This document shows positions 1 to 10,524 of a stretch of DNA of 64,000 nt, piece after piece (the first letter of the stretch is position 1; every line of letters starts with the position of its first letter). The stretch covers positions 4,849,501 to 4,913,500 of the forward strand of contig NZ_JAUSYN010000002.1 of assembly GCF_030816915.1 (NCBI RefSeq), in the 5' to 3' direction. Source of the stretch: Streptomyces sp. B3I8. Its GTDB lineage: Bacteria; Actinomycetota; Actinomycetes; Streptomycetales; Streptomycetaceae. The notes under the pieces are model-generated. The model was given only the letters and a program-made list of their open reading frames with translations. It had not been told where the DNA came from and did no database searches. Both the position numbers and the translations under genes were made by a program.

Positions 1-379
1 CGAGTTCGTGTCGATGATGACGCAGACGGCGCTCGGGGACCGGCTGCTGCCGCTCAGCCTCGACGAGGTGGCCAAGGAGTCGCCGGCGAAGGACGAGATC
101 CTTCCGCTGTACGACTTCGAGCCGTCGGCGGAGGACGTCCTCGACGCCCTGCTGCCGCGCTACGTCGAGAGCCGGATCTACAACGCGCTGCTCCAGTCGG
201 CCGCCTCCAAGCACGCCGCGACGCGGCGCGCGATGAAGTCGGCCACCGACAACGCCGGGGAGCTCATCGAGACGCTGTCCCGGCTTGCCAACGCGGCCCG
301 CCAGGCCGAAATCACCCAGGAAATCAGCGAGATCGTCGGTGGCTCCGCAGCCCTGGCCGACGCGACCGCGGGGAAGTGA
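1..379 (+). CDS. atpG: ATP synthase F1 gamma subunit, C-terminal part (5' truncated by window edge)
   Basis: This is the C-terminal ~125 residues of the F1 gamma subunit, the central rotor shaft of the F1Fo ATP synthase. The reading frame is open from base 2, so the gene begins left of the window; the in-frame GTG at base 8 is internal. Visible family features are the segment ending [22 protein letters not shown] followed by [15 protein letters not shown], the conserved C-terminal helix that packs in the alpha3beta3 barrel. The stop lies 6 bp before atpD, the usual gamma-beta order, which supports co-transcription and the identity. Confidence 0.96.
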   Translation, partial: EFVSMMTQTALGDRLLPLSLDEVAKESPAKDEILPLYDFEPSAEDVLDALLPRYVESRIYNALLQSAASKHAATRRAMKSATDNAGELIETLSRLANAARQAEITQEISEIVGGSAALADATAGK

Positions 380-1822
<1,443 letters not shown>

Positions 1823-1835
1823 GCCGTGCGCTCGC

Positions 1836-1872
1836 GGAGGAGGGGACGGGGGTCGTCTCCGTCCCCTCCTCC
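1836..1872 (+). terminator. Intercistronic hairpin between atpD and atpC
   Basis: A perfect 14-bp inverted repeat (arms 1836-1849 and 1859-1872) with a 9-nt loop lies in the 114-bp gap between atpD and atpC. It looks like a G/C-rich Streptomyces terminator without a T run. Because atpC still has to be expressed, it may act as an attenuator or as an RNA-stability element rather than a full stop. Confidence 0.65.
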
Positions 1873-1936
1873 TCGCCCATTAGACTTGTAACCAACACCC
1901 GGCATCACCGCCGGGTGGTGACCCGAGGAGCCACCC

Positions 1937-2311
1937 TTGGCTGCTGAGCTGCACGTCGAGCTGGTCGCCGCCGACCGCCAGGTCTGGTCCGGCGAGGCCA
2001 CCCTGGTCGTCGCGCGCACCACGTCCGGCGACATCGGCGTCATGCCCGGTCACCAGCCGCTGCTCGGTGTGCTGGAATCGGGCCCGGTGACCATCCGTAC
2101 GAGTGAAGGTGGGACGGTCGTCGCCGCGGTGCACGGCGGTTTCCTCTCCTTCGCGGACGACAAGCTGTCGCTGCTGGCCGAGATCGCCGAGCTGTCGGAC
2201 GAGATCGACGTCCAGCGCGTGGAGCGGGAGCTCGAGCGCGCGAAGGCGGAGGGCGACGCGTCCGCGGAGCGTCGCGCGGACGTCCGACTGCGTGCGGTGG
2301 CGGCGCGCTGA
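1937..2311 (+). CDS. atpC: ATP synthase F1 epsilon subunit
   Basis: This is the epsilon subunit of F1 (124 aa), which links the gamma rotor to the c-ring and inhibits ATP hydrolysis. The N-terminal beta-sandwich is recognisable from HVELVAADRQVWSGEATLVVARTTSGDIGVMPGHQPLLGVL, the DIGxMPGHxPLL family signature. A short helical C-terminus (DVQRVERELERAKAE) follows. The start is a rare TTG at 1937 with GAGGAG about 7 bp upstream; no better start fits the family N-terminus. It is the last gene of the atp operon and is followed by a long hairpin terminator. Confidence 0.96.
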   Translation: MAAELHVELVAADRQVWSGEATLVVARTTSGDIGVMPGHQPLLGVLESGPVTIRTSEGGTVVAAVHGGFLSFADDKLSLLAEIAELSDEIDVQRVERELERAKAEGDASAERRADVRLRAVAAR

Positions 2312-2336
2312 CCGCCTCGCCCATGCCATGACGCGT

Positions 2337-2384
2337 CTCAGCCGCGGTCGGCACCGGAGCAATCCGGCGCCGACCGCGGCTGAG
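2337..2384 (+). terminator. Terminator of the atp operon
   Basis: A 16-bp perfect stem (arms 2337-2352 and 2369-2384) with a partly self-pairing loop lies 26 bp after the atpC stop. Strong G/C stems without a U tract are the usual form of Streptomyces terminators. Confidence 0.8.
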
Positions 2385-2464
2385 GCGAATGTGGATGTTT
2401 TTTCCGTTCCGTTACCTGATCCGACGGCCTGGGACATGGCCGGGAGACGAGGAGGTCGGTGCCG

Positions 2465-2911
2465 ATGGTCCTCGCTCTGACTGTGTGCGGGGCGGTGATC
2501 CTGCTCCTGGCCGTGGCGCTGTTCGTCTTCGGCCTCAGGCGGCGGCTGATCCAGCGCTCGGGCGGCACCTTCGACTGCAGCCTGCGCTGGGACGTCAGCG
2601 AGCAGACCGACACCAGTGGCAAGGGCTGGGGTTACGGCATCGCGCGTTACAACGGCGACCGCGTCGAGTGGTTCCGCGTCTTCTCCTACGCGCCCCGCCC
2701 GCGCCGTGTCCTGGAGCGCTCGGCCATCGAGGTGGCCGGCCGCCGGGCCCCCGAGGGCGAGGAGGAGCTGGCGCTGCTGTCCGACGCCGTCATCCTGACC
2801 TGTGTGCACCGCGGGGTGCGGCTGGAGCTGGCGATGAGCGACGACGCGCTGACCGGCTTCCTGGCCTGGCTGGAGGCGGCGCCGCCAGGACAACGAGTGA
2901 ACGTGGCGTAG
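2465..2911 (+). CDS. DUF2550 family membrane-anchored protein
   Basis: This protein of about 148 aa belongs to the DUF2550 family, which in actinobacteria sits immediately downstream of the atp operon. An N-terminal membrane segment (VLALTVCGAVILLLAVALFVFG) is followed by RRRLIQRSGGTFDCSLR and a cytoplasmic PH-like beta domain (GWGYGIARYNGDRVEWFRVFSYAPRP). Its biochemical role is unknown to me. I chose ATG 2465 because GGAGG at 2451-2455 is 9 bp away; GTG 2459 is in frame but too close to that site. Confidence 0.85.
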   Translation: MVLALTVCGAVILLLAVALFVFGLRRRLIQRSGGTFDCSLRWDVSEQTDTSGKGWGYGIARYNGDRVEWFRVFSYAPRPRRVLERSAIEVAGRRAPEGEEELALLSDAVILTCVHRGVRLELAMSDDALTGFLAWLEAAPPGQRVNVA

Positions 2912-2935
2912 GCCGGGGGGTTCCCGGACACGCAT

Positions 2936-2973
2936 CGGCCCCCTTCCCGTGTGAGCGAGCGGGAAGGGGGCCG
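2936..2973. terminator. Bidirectional terminator between the DUF2550 gene and chiC
   Basis: A perfect 14-bp inverted repeat (2936-2949 / 2960-2973) with a 10-nt loop sits between two convergent genes, 25 bp after one stop and 21 bp after the other. It should stop transcription from both sides. Confidence 0.8.
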
Positions 2974-2993
2974 ACGTGTGTGCGCGGTCGTCG

Positions 2994-4841
<1,848 letters not shown>

Positions 4842-4894
4842 CCGCGCCTCCTTGTGTGGGGTTTGTCGGGGCCATGACTGTGCACGCTGCCGCG

Positions 4895-4936
4895 AGAGTA
4901 GAAAGGTCTGGACCATCCGTCAATAGGTCTGGACCA
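4895..4936 (-). promoter_or_regulatory. chiC promoter with two DasR-type direct repeats
   Basis: Reading toward chiC, TTGACG (4923-4918) and TACTCT (4900-4895) are spaced by 17 bp, a good housekeeping-type -35/-10 pair. Two exact 12-bp copies of TGGTCCAGACCT occupy 4936-4925 and 4915-4904, 21 bp apart, flanking and overlapping the -35. Such repeats are known in Streptomyces chitinase promoters as sites of the GntR-family regulator DasR, which releases DNA in response to glucosamine phosphates. The sites are visible; the regulator is inferred from that knowledge. Confidence 0.82.
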
Positions 4937-5162
4937 GTGAGCGGTGTGCGCGAGGAGTGCCGCTCGGATCCCCAACTCCCCTGTGGTTCACGAGTAATCG
5001 CGATACCTGACGGGTATCGTGCGCCCAGTACCCGCGCCCGCCGCGCCGCGCCGGCAACGCGGGTTCCCGCGGGCGCGCTTCGGGCCCGCGGGCCGGAAGG
5101 CTCTCCAGGGCCGGGTTCCTGACGTCACCGGCAGAGCGGACGTGACCATGGAGGTCGTGAAG

Positions 5163-5831
5163 GTGCGTCGTCGAGTACTGAGCCTGATGTCGGCCCTGGT
5201 CTGTGCGGGCGCCGCCGTGACAGGCGCGGGGTCCCCGGCAGGTGCCGCGGAACCGGATCCCGAGACCATTCCCATCGATCTGATACTCGCCGGTTCCTAC
5301 GCGGATCCCGTCCGTGACGCGATGAGGATCTGGAACACGGCCGTCCCGGGAATCAAGTTCGTGGAGCAGAGCACCCCCGCCTCACTGCGGGTCAAGGAGT
5401 ACACGACCGCGACCGGTACCGGTTCGCACGTCTTCCTCGACGGAGCGGGGAGAGGCTGGGTATATCTCGAGACCGGAGACGCGAAGGTCTACCCGCCCAC
5501 CCGTGTCGCCGTTCACGAACTGGGGCACACCCTGTCACTCGCCGATCTCGGGCCGGGCAGCCCGTGTTCCAAAGTGATGTCGGGGGGATGGGCGGGGCCC
5601 GAGTGCGTCAACACCCAGCCCGACGCGGAGGAGGTCGCCGAAGTGGCGGCCTACTTCGCCGGTCACGATGTCGGCGATCAAGTACCGGGATGGCCGCCTC
5701 CGTCGGACGAACAGGGCCTGTCCGGCGATTCCCGCCGCCCGTCCGACAGGACCCCGGGGGCCCCTGGGCAGGGCCCCCACCGCGTCGGCGCCGTCGGCCC
5801 GCTGCGACCTGATCCGAACGACGGACCCTAG
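5163..5831 (+). CDS. Snapalysin-like (M7) secreted zinc metalloprotease with an abnormal C-terminal tail
   Basis: This is a predicted secreted neutral metalloprotease of the snapalysin family (~222 aa). It has a signal peptide (RRRVLSLMSALVCAGAAVTGAGSPAGA), a short pro-region, the zinc motif HELGHTLSLAD near residues 118-128 and a Met-turn VMSGG near residue 139. GTG 5163 is preceded by GGAGG at 5150-5154 (8 bp); in-frame starts at 5148 and 5157 are possible. Family members end shortly after the region equivalent to EVAEVAAYFAG. Here about 55 Pro/Gly/Asp-rich residues follow, and the stop codon is the TAG inside the CTAG target site of the neighbouring IS. The tail therefore probably derives from mobile-element DNA, and activity after that change is unknown. 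Confidence 0.75.
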   Translation: MRRRVLSLMSALVCAGAAVTGAGSPAGAAEPDPETIPIDLILAGSYADPVRDAMRIWNTAVPGIKFVEQSTPASLRVKEYTTATGTGSHVFLDGAGRGWVYLETGDAKVYPPTRVAVHELGHTLSLADLGPGSPCSKVMSGGWAGPECVNTQPDAEEVAEVAAYFAGHDVGDQVPGWPPPSDEQGLSGDSRRPSDRTPGAPGQGPHRVGAVGPLRPDPNDGP

Positions 5832-7248
5832 TAGTGCTTCGTTAGGTTCTGGGCTGTCTGCGGCGGGTTCGTGGGCTGGGCAGGGGTCGGCCGCAGGTGG
5901 TGCAGACACCGGTCCAGCACCTCAGCAGGTCCTGAAGAACGTCGAGGACCTGGTAGAGGGTCAGGCCGGTGTGTGGGCTTTTGGGTCGAGCCGCCGGAGG
6001 GTGAGGAAGGCCTGGGCGGCGGTGACGAGGGTGACGTGGTGGTGCCAGCCGCGCCAGGTGCGGCCCTCGAAGTGGTCCAGGCCCAGGCCGTGCTTGAGCT
6101 CGCGGTAGTCGTGCTCGATCCGCCGGCGCATCTTGGCCCACCGCACCAGGTCGGTGACGGGTGTGGTGGCGGGCAGGTTCGATATCCAGTAGTCCGTCGG
6201 GGTGTCCTGGCCGTCCGGCCACTCGATGAGGAGCGTCTGGACGGGCAGGACGCCGTCCCACCGGTTGCGGCCGCCGCCGGCCTCCTGAGCCGCGGCCAGG
6301 GACTGCTTGCCCGCGGGCCGTACTGTCAGGACCGCGAACCGTGAGGTCATCGCGTCTTTGCTGCCCTGCCTCCAGGTCACCTCGGTGAACCGCTCCGCAC
6401 CCGCCTGTGCGGCGAGGACGCAGACGGCTTGTGGTGGGGTGCGGTAACGGGGAAGGGTGGGTGGTCCGAGCCCGCCATAAGCAGGCTGGTGCGGCTCGGC
6501 ATCCTCGGGGTGGGCGACTTCCTTCCCGTTCAGGGCCAGGACATAGGACAGCCCTCGCGTCTGGAGGCCGAGCCGGAACAGGGTGCTGACGCCGTAGCCG
6601 GCGTCGGCGACCACGACCGGAGCCTTCAGCCGCCACTGGGCGAGCGTGTCCAGCAGGCCGAGCGCCAGACGCCACTTCTCCCGGTGCACCACCTCGTCGG
6701 GGACTCCTGCCCTGCGGCACCGGTCCGGCTCGTCCGTCCACTCACGCGGCAGATACAACTGCCACTCCAACGGGCACGAGGCGGTGTCGGTGGCGGCATG
6801 GACACTGACCGCGACCTGGCAGTTCGCCCGCTTGCCGACCGCTCCGCAGTACTGGCGGGCCACCCCGACCGACGCCTTGCCGCACTTGGGGAACGACACG
6901 TCGTCGATCACCCACACCTCAGGGCGGATGGCCTCGCACAACCACTCGGCGATCCGCCGCCTGACCGGTAACGGATCCCACGGCGACTGGTTCACGAACT
7001 GCTGCAGGGCCTGCATGTTCCCGTCCGGCAGACGCTCGGCCATCGGCTGGATGGACTTGCGCCGGCCGTCGAGCATCAAGCCTCGCAGATAGCACTCGCC
7101 CCACCGCCGCTGATCCCGCCGCGGAAACGACCCGAACACATCGGCAACGAACTCCGCCAACTCGCCCCGGAGCCGTTCCACCTCCCCCAACCTCACTCCA
7201 GGAAGCTGCCCACGATCAGCAGAGATCACTCCACGTAACGAAGCACTA
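5832..7248 (-). mobile_element. Complete IS701-family insertion sequence
   Basis: The element is 1417 bp. Perfect 13-bp terminal inverted repeats, TAGTGCTTCGTTA at 5832-5844 and its complement at 7236-7248, enclose one transposase gene. CTAG occurs on both sides (5828-5831 and 7249-7252), matching the YTAR-type 4-bp target duplication described for IS701-family elements. Intact ends, an intact target duplication and an open transposase frame indicate a recent insertion. Confidence 0.9.
5961..7196 (-). CDS. IS701-family DDE transposase
   Basis: This is the transposase of the surrounding IS (~411 aa). Family features include LRGLMLDGRRKSIQPMAERL near the N-terminus, WVIDDVSFPKCGKASVGVARQYCG with the first catalytic Asp, VVADAGYG with the second Asp, and the C-terminal RRRIEHDYRELKHGLGLDHFEGR carrying the Glu. 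The GTG at 7196 begins just ahead of the conserved N-terminal domain. GTG 7229 is also inside the element and in frame, and neither has a convincing ribosome site. In-frame codons upstream of 7248 lie outside the IS and cannot belong to it. Confidence 0.9.
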   Translation of the reverse strand: MRLGEVERLRGELAEFVADVFGSFPRRDQRRWGECYLRGLMLDGRRKSIQPMAERLPDGNMQALQQFVNQSPWDPLPVRRRIAEWLCEAIRPEVWVIDDVSFPKCGKASVGVARQYCGAVGKRANCQVAVSVHAATDTASCPLEWQLYLPREWTDEPDRCRRAGVPDEVVHREKWRLALGLLDTLAQWRLKAPVVVADAGYGVSTLFRLGLQTRGLSYVLALNGKEVAHPEDAEPHQPAYGGLGPPTLPRYRTPPQAVCVLAAQAGAERFTEVTWRQGSKDAMTSRFAVLTVRPAGKQSLAAAQEAGGGRNRWDGVLPVQTLLIEWPDGQDTPTDYWISNLPATTPVTDLVRWAKMRRRIEHDYRELKHGLGLDHFEGRTWRGWHHHVTLVTAAQAFLTLRRLDPKAHTPA

Positions 7249-7252
7249 CTAG

Positions 7253-7434
7253 GGCCTCTCGTTCGGATCATTCCGGCGTCGCGGGGTCCGGTACGCGCCT
7301 GTGCGGCGTTGTCGTCGGTTGCCGGGGCTCCGCCCTGGCGCCCTCGCGCCTTGGCAGCCGCACGCACCGGACCCCGCTCGGGTCGGTCGAGGACGCACCG
7401 CGCCTCCCAGTCGGCCTGATCCAGACGAAAGACC
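7253..7434. mobile_element. 182-bp non-coding MITE-like element flanked by CTAG
   Basis: Imperfect 18-bp terminal inverted repeats (14 of 18 matching) lie at 7253-7270 and 7417-7434, each bordered by CTAG (7249-7252 and 7435-7438). The interior has no convincing gene. This is the structure of a miniature inverted-repeat element or a deleted IS with a CTAG target preference. The right-hand CTAG contains the stop codon of the adjacent cobalamin adenosyltransferase gene, and the left-hand CTAG is shared with the IS701 element. Confidence 0.6.
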
Positions 7435-8007
7435 CTAGCGCTCGCCCCCCGGCACCCACAGCACGTCGCCGGTCCCCAGGTTCGCCACGCGGGCCAGGAT
7501 GAACAGGAGGTCGGAGAGGCGGTTGAGGTAGGTCGCGGTCAGCGGGTTCATGACCTCGCCGTGCGCCTCCAGCGCCGCCCACGTCGACCGCTCGGCCCGC
7601 CGCACCACCGTGCACGCCTGGTGCAGCAGGGCCGCGCCCGGGGTGCCGCCGGGCAGGATGAAGGAACGCAGCTTCTCCAGCCGCTCGTTGAACCGGTCGC
7701 AGTCCGCCTCGAGCCGGTCGACGTAGAACTGCTCCACCCTCAGCGGCGGGAACTCGGGGTTCTCCACCACCGGAGTCGACAGGTCGGCCCCGACGTCGAA
7801 CAGGTCGTTCTGGACCCGGACGAGCACCTTGCCGACCTCCTCGTCCAGGCCGCCCAGCGCGATCGCCGTCCCGATCACCGCGTTCGCCTCGTTGGCGTCC
7901 GCGTACGCCGAGATCCGAAGATCGGTCTTGGGGACGCGGCTCATGTCACCGAGGTTGGTGGTGCCCTTGTCGCCGGTCCGCGTGTAGATGCGTGTCAGAT
8001 TGACCAT
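7435..8007 (-). CDS. PduO-type ATP:cob(I)alamin adenosyltransferase
   Basis: This enzyme transfers the adenosyl group of ATP to cob(I)alamin to make adenosylcobalamin, the cofactor of methylmalonyl- and isobutyryl-CoA mutases. At 190 aa it has normal length. Family motifs are TRTGDKGTTNLGD at the N-terminus (ATP binding), SFILPGGTPGAALLHQACTVVRRAER in the middle and NRLSDLLFILAR near the end. ATG 8007 begins MVNLTRIYTRTGDKG; an upstream in-frame start would only add a non-conserved stretch. The stop codon TAG is part of the CTAG target of the adjacent MITE-like element, so the element abuts but does not disrupt the gene. It probably supplies IcmA (39 kb) and methylmalonyl-CoA mutase with cofactor. 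Confidence 0.92.
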   Translation of the reverse strand: MVNLTRIYTRTGDKGTTNLGDMSRVPKTDLRISAYADANEANAVIGTAIALGGLDEEVGKVLVRVQNDLFDVGADLSTPVVENPEFPPLRVEQFYVDRLEADCDRFNERLEKLRSFILPGGTPGAALLHQACTVVRRAERSTWAALEAHGEVMNPLTATYLNRLSDLLFILARVANLGTGDVLWVPGGER

Positions 8008-8244
8008 GCGGCCAGGGTATGTACGCCGTCGCCCGGCGCGGTGCACCTGTGCGCACCGTCACGGCGCGGTCCGTGCCCTCCCGGTCGTCCCCCGGCGGCG
8101 CGGAAGGCCCGCGTGCCGACCGCCGGCGCGAGAACGCCGAAGGCGAGCTGGGCGCGCGGCCGGGACACGGGGGAGTCGGCCACGCGGGCCGTGCCGCGCG
8201 AACCGCGCGCCGAGGTGGAGGCCGTCTCGCCCCGGGGTTGACTC

Positions 8245-8569
8245 ATGGAGGACTACGACCGTTTCGTGCGTTGCCTCCAGGAGGCGCCGCCGCGTTCCCG
8301 GCTGTGGGGCATGCGGCAGGAGATCCACGCCCACCTCGAGGCGCCCCGGCGCGAGGAGGCCGCCGCTCCCCGCCGGCGACCCGGTGCCCGACCTGATGGC
8401 CGGACAGATCCGCTGGATCCACCGGGGCGTGTTCGGCGCCACCGGCCGGGAGACGCCCGGCGGACGCGACCCGTGGGAAGTGTCGCGGGAGGCGCCGGTC
8501 CTCCTCGACGGCATCGAGGAGCTGTTGAGCGATCGGGTGCGCAACTACGCCGTCCGGGGCACGGAATGA
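8245..8569 (+). pseudogene. Small ORF with an apparent frame break (hypothetical protein)
   Basis: ATG 8245 opens MEDYDRFVRCLQEAPPRSRLWGMRQEIHAHLEAP in frame 1. After about 8365-8385 the protein-like sequence continues in frame 2 as GDPVPDLMAGQIRWIHRGVFGATG... and ends at 8567-8569. Frame 1 beyond the break reads as Arg/Pro-rich noise. A single-base shift in the G/C run around 8360-8385 would join the halves into a protein of about 107 aa. I do not recognise the family. It may be a decaying gene, a sequencing error, or two unrelated pieces. Confidence 0.4.
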
Positions 8570-8698
8570 CCCGCCCCGGTGTGATGTCCGTCAAGTGGGA
8601 CGTGACCCGCGTTACTTAGCGGTCACAGGCGGGCGGACGGGCGCTAGGGTCCGCCGAAGGAGCACGGGACAACGCAAGGACGCGTAAGGGGTCGCACA

Positions 8699-9547
8699 GT
8701 GGCAGGGAAGGTCGCCGTCATCGGAGCCGGGCTCATGGGGTCCGGCATCGCCCAGGTCGCCGCGACCGCGGGCTGGGACGTCGTCCTGCGGGACGTCACC
8801 GACGAGGCGCTCACCCGCGGCACGGACGCGATCAAGGCCTCGTACGAGAAGTTCGTGGCCAAGGGGACGCTGGAGGCGGCCGACGCCGAGGCCGCCCTCG
8901 GGCGGATCGGCACCACCACCGACCTCGACGCCGCCGCCGACGCGGACCTCGTCGTCGAGGCGGTGTTCGAGCAGCTCGACGTCAAGCACGACCTCTTCCG
9001 CACGCTCGACACGCTCGTGCGGGAGGACGCCGTGCTCGCGTCCAACACCTCGGCCATCCCGATCACCAAGATCGCGGCGGCCACCGCCCGGCCCGAACGG
9101 GTCGTCGGCGTGCACTTCTTCTCACCGGTGCCGATGATGCGGCTCGTCGAGCTGGTGCGCGGATACAAGACGAGCGACGAAACGCTCGCCACCGCGCGGC
9201 GGTTCGCCGAGTCCGTCGGCAAGATCTGCATCGTCGTCAACCGGGACGTGGCGGGCTTCGTGACCACCCGGCTCATCTCCGCGCTTGTCGTGGAGGCCAC
9301 CAAGCTGTACGAGTCGGGCGTCGCCACCGCCGAGGACATCGACCTGGCCTGCAAACTGGGCTTCGGTCATGCGATGGGGCCGCTGGCGACGGCCGACCTC
9401 ACCGGCGTCGACATCCTGTTGCACGCCACCGGCAACATCTACACCGAGTCCCAGGACGAGAAGTTCGCCCCGCCGGAGCTGATGCGCCGGATGGTGGACG
9501 CCGGTGACATCGGCCGCAAGAGCGGGCAGGGCTTCTACACGTACTGA
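8699..9547 (+). CDS. 3-hydroxybutyryl-CoA dehydrogenase (FadB2-like)
   Basis: This NAD(P)-dependent enzyme oxidises (S)-3-hydroxybutyryl-CoA to acetoacetyl-CoA, or runs the reverse step (282 aa). The N-terminal Rossmann motif is KVAVIGAGLMGSGIAQVAA, followed by the catalytic region PERVVGVHFFSPVPMMRLVELV with the active-site His, and the C-terminal dimerisation domain with NRDVAGFVTTRLI and GPLATADLTGVDI. GTG 8699 is preceded by an AAGGGG ribosome site. It is monocistronic here. It is syntenic with SCO5385 and fits the acyl-CoA metabolism genes later in the window. Confidence 0.93.
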   Translation: MAGKVAVIGAGLMGSGIAQVAATAGWDVVLRDVTDEALTRGTDAIKASYEKFVAKGTLEAADAEAALGRIGTTTDLDAAADADLVVEAVFEQLDVKHDLFRTLDTLVREDAVLASNTSAIPITKIAAATARPERVVGVHFFSPVPMMRLVELVRGYKTSDETLATARRFAESVGKICIVVNRDVAGFVTTRLISALVVEATKLYESGVATAEDIDLACKLGFGHAMGPLATADLTGVDILLHATGNIYTESQDEKFAPPELMRRMVDAGDIGRKSGQGFYTY

Positions 9548-9927
9548 CGCCCCGTCCGCACCCGCCGGGACCTCGGCGGGCGCCGGCCGCGCACGGCTCG
9601 CACGAACGGCGTACACCGGCACCGTACGCACCCCGGGGGGATCACCCGCAGGAGTGAATTCGGTATCGGTTCGCCAACAACCAGCAACCGGACCGCCGCT
9701 CAGGCAGTCAGAAGTTGCATCGGAACGTGCATCAGGTCTTACATCAACGACTTGCCGCACAAGCGCATCGAACGGTGCATCGGAAGGTGCGGCGGACGGT
9801 GAGTCGTACCGGTGCCGGGCCGGTGCCGTACCGGTGCCGGAGTTCCGCCACCGTGGCACCGCATATCGAACACCGATCGAACGTCCGCCGATGACGGAGC
9901 ACGACACCGCACTCTCGGGGAGCGCAT
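9548..9927. other. 380-bp intergenic region with short direct repeats
   Basis: No convincing gene is visible. Around 9716-9800 copies of TGCATCGGAA/GCATCGAACGG recur, and around 9805-9840 GGTGCCG/TACCGG units recur. The region should hold the promoter of the STAS gene, but I cannot place -35/-10 boxes with confidence. Confidence 0.5.
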
Positions 9928-10251
9928 ATGTACATCAGGGGCGACCACGCCGGGCTGGTCGTCGGGGGCCGCCTCGACGTCCGCAGCGCGGCGGACGCCC
10001 GTACGGTCCTGCACTCGGCCGTCGACGACGGAGCCGGCGACCTGGTTCTCGACCTGTCCGGACTGGACTCGTGGGACGCCACCGGACTCGGCGTGATCAT
10101 GGGAGCCCACCGGCGGGCCGGACGGTGCGGCAGGCGGCTCGTCCTGCGCGGCGTCCCGCCCCAGATGCAGCGCCTGCTGGTGGCCACCCGGCTGCACCGC
10201 ATCCTCGCCATCGAGGGCGGCATCGGCGTGGAGTCCCTGCCCCGCGTCTGA
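9928..10251 (+). CDS. STAS-domain anti-sigma factor antagonist-like protein
   Basis: This single-domain STAS protein (107 aa) resembles SpoIIAA/RsbV/BldG, which bind anti-sigma-factor kinases to free sigma factors. The strand-helix pattern and the signature LVLDLSGLDSWDATGLGVIMGAHRRAG are clear. In phosphorylatable members the signature reads D-S-T-G, with the Ser as phosphate acceptor; here it is D-A-T-G, so the usual acceptor is missing. The ATG is preceded by GGGGAG at a good distance. No anti-sigma kinase lies nearby, so the partner is unknown. Confidence 0.85.
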   Translation: MYIRGDHAGLVVGGRLDVRSAADARTVLHSAVDDGAGDLVLDLSGLDSWDATGLGVIMGAHRRAGRCGRRLVLRGVPPQMQRLLVATRLHRILAIEGGIGVESLPRV

Positions 10252-10524
10252 CCGTCCCCCCCCGGCGCCCGGCGCCCGGCGCCCGGCACCGGGCAGGAGC
10301 GCACGACTCGGCGCGAACCGTACGACGCGCTCAATCTCCATGAAGCCGTGATGTTGCGGACCGCGCGGTACCCCGGCTGTTCCGCGATACTGTGCGAAGG
10401 TTTAGGGTTCGGCTGCCCGCCGCCCGTCAGCCCGGGCGGGTACCGGACCAGAAGCGACAGCGTCGCGGTGTGCGGCAAGGCCGGGAGGGTTTTCGGCACA
10501 CGACGCTTTTGGGGGCTAGAACCG
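10252..10524. other. Intergenic region with GGCGCCC tandem units
   Basis: Three to four 7-bp GGCGCCC units at about 10264-10287 follow the STAS stop codon and could form hairpins that terminate transcription. The remainder presumably holds the promoter of the next gene; a GGGGG ribosome site is at 10511-10515. Confidence 0.45.

Noticed and set aside
7197..7367. Longer transposase start at 7367
   Set aside because: Most of this extension lies outside the right end of the IS (7248), so it cannot belong to the element's gene.
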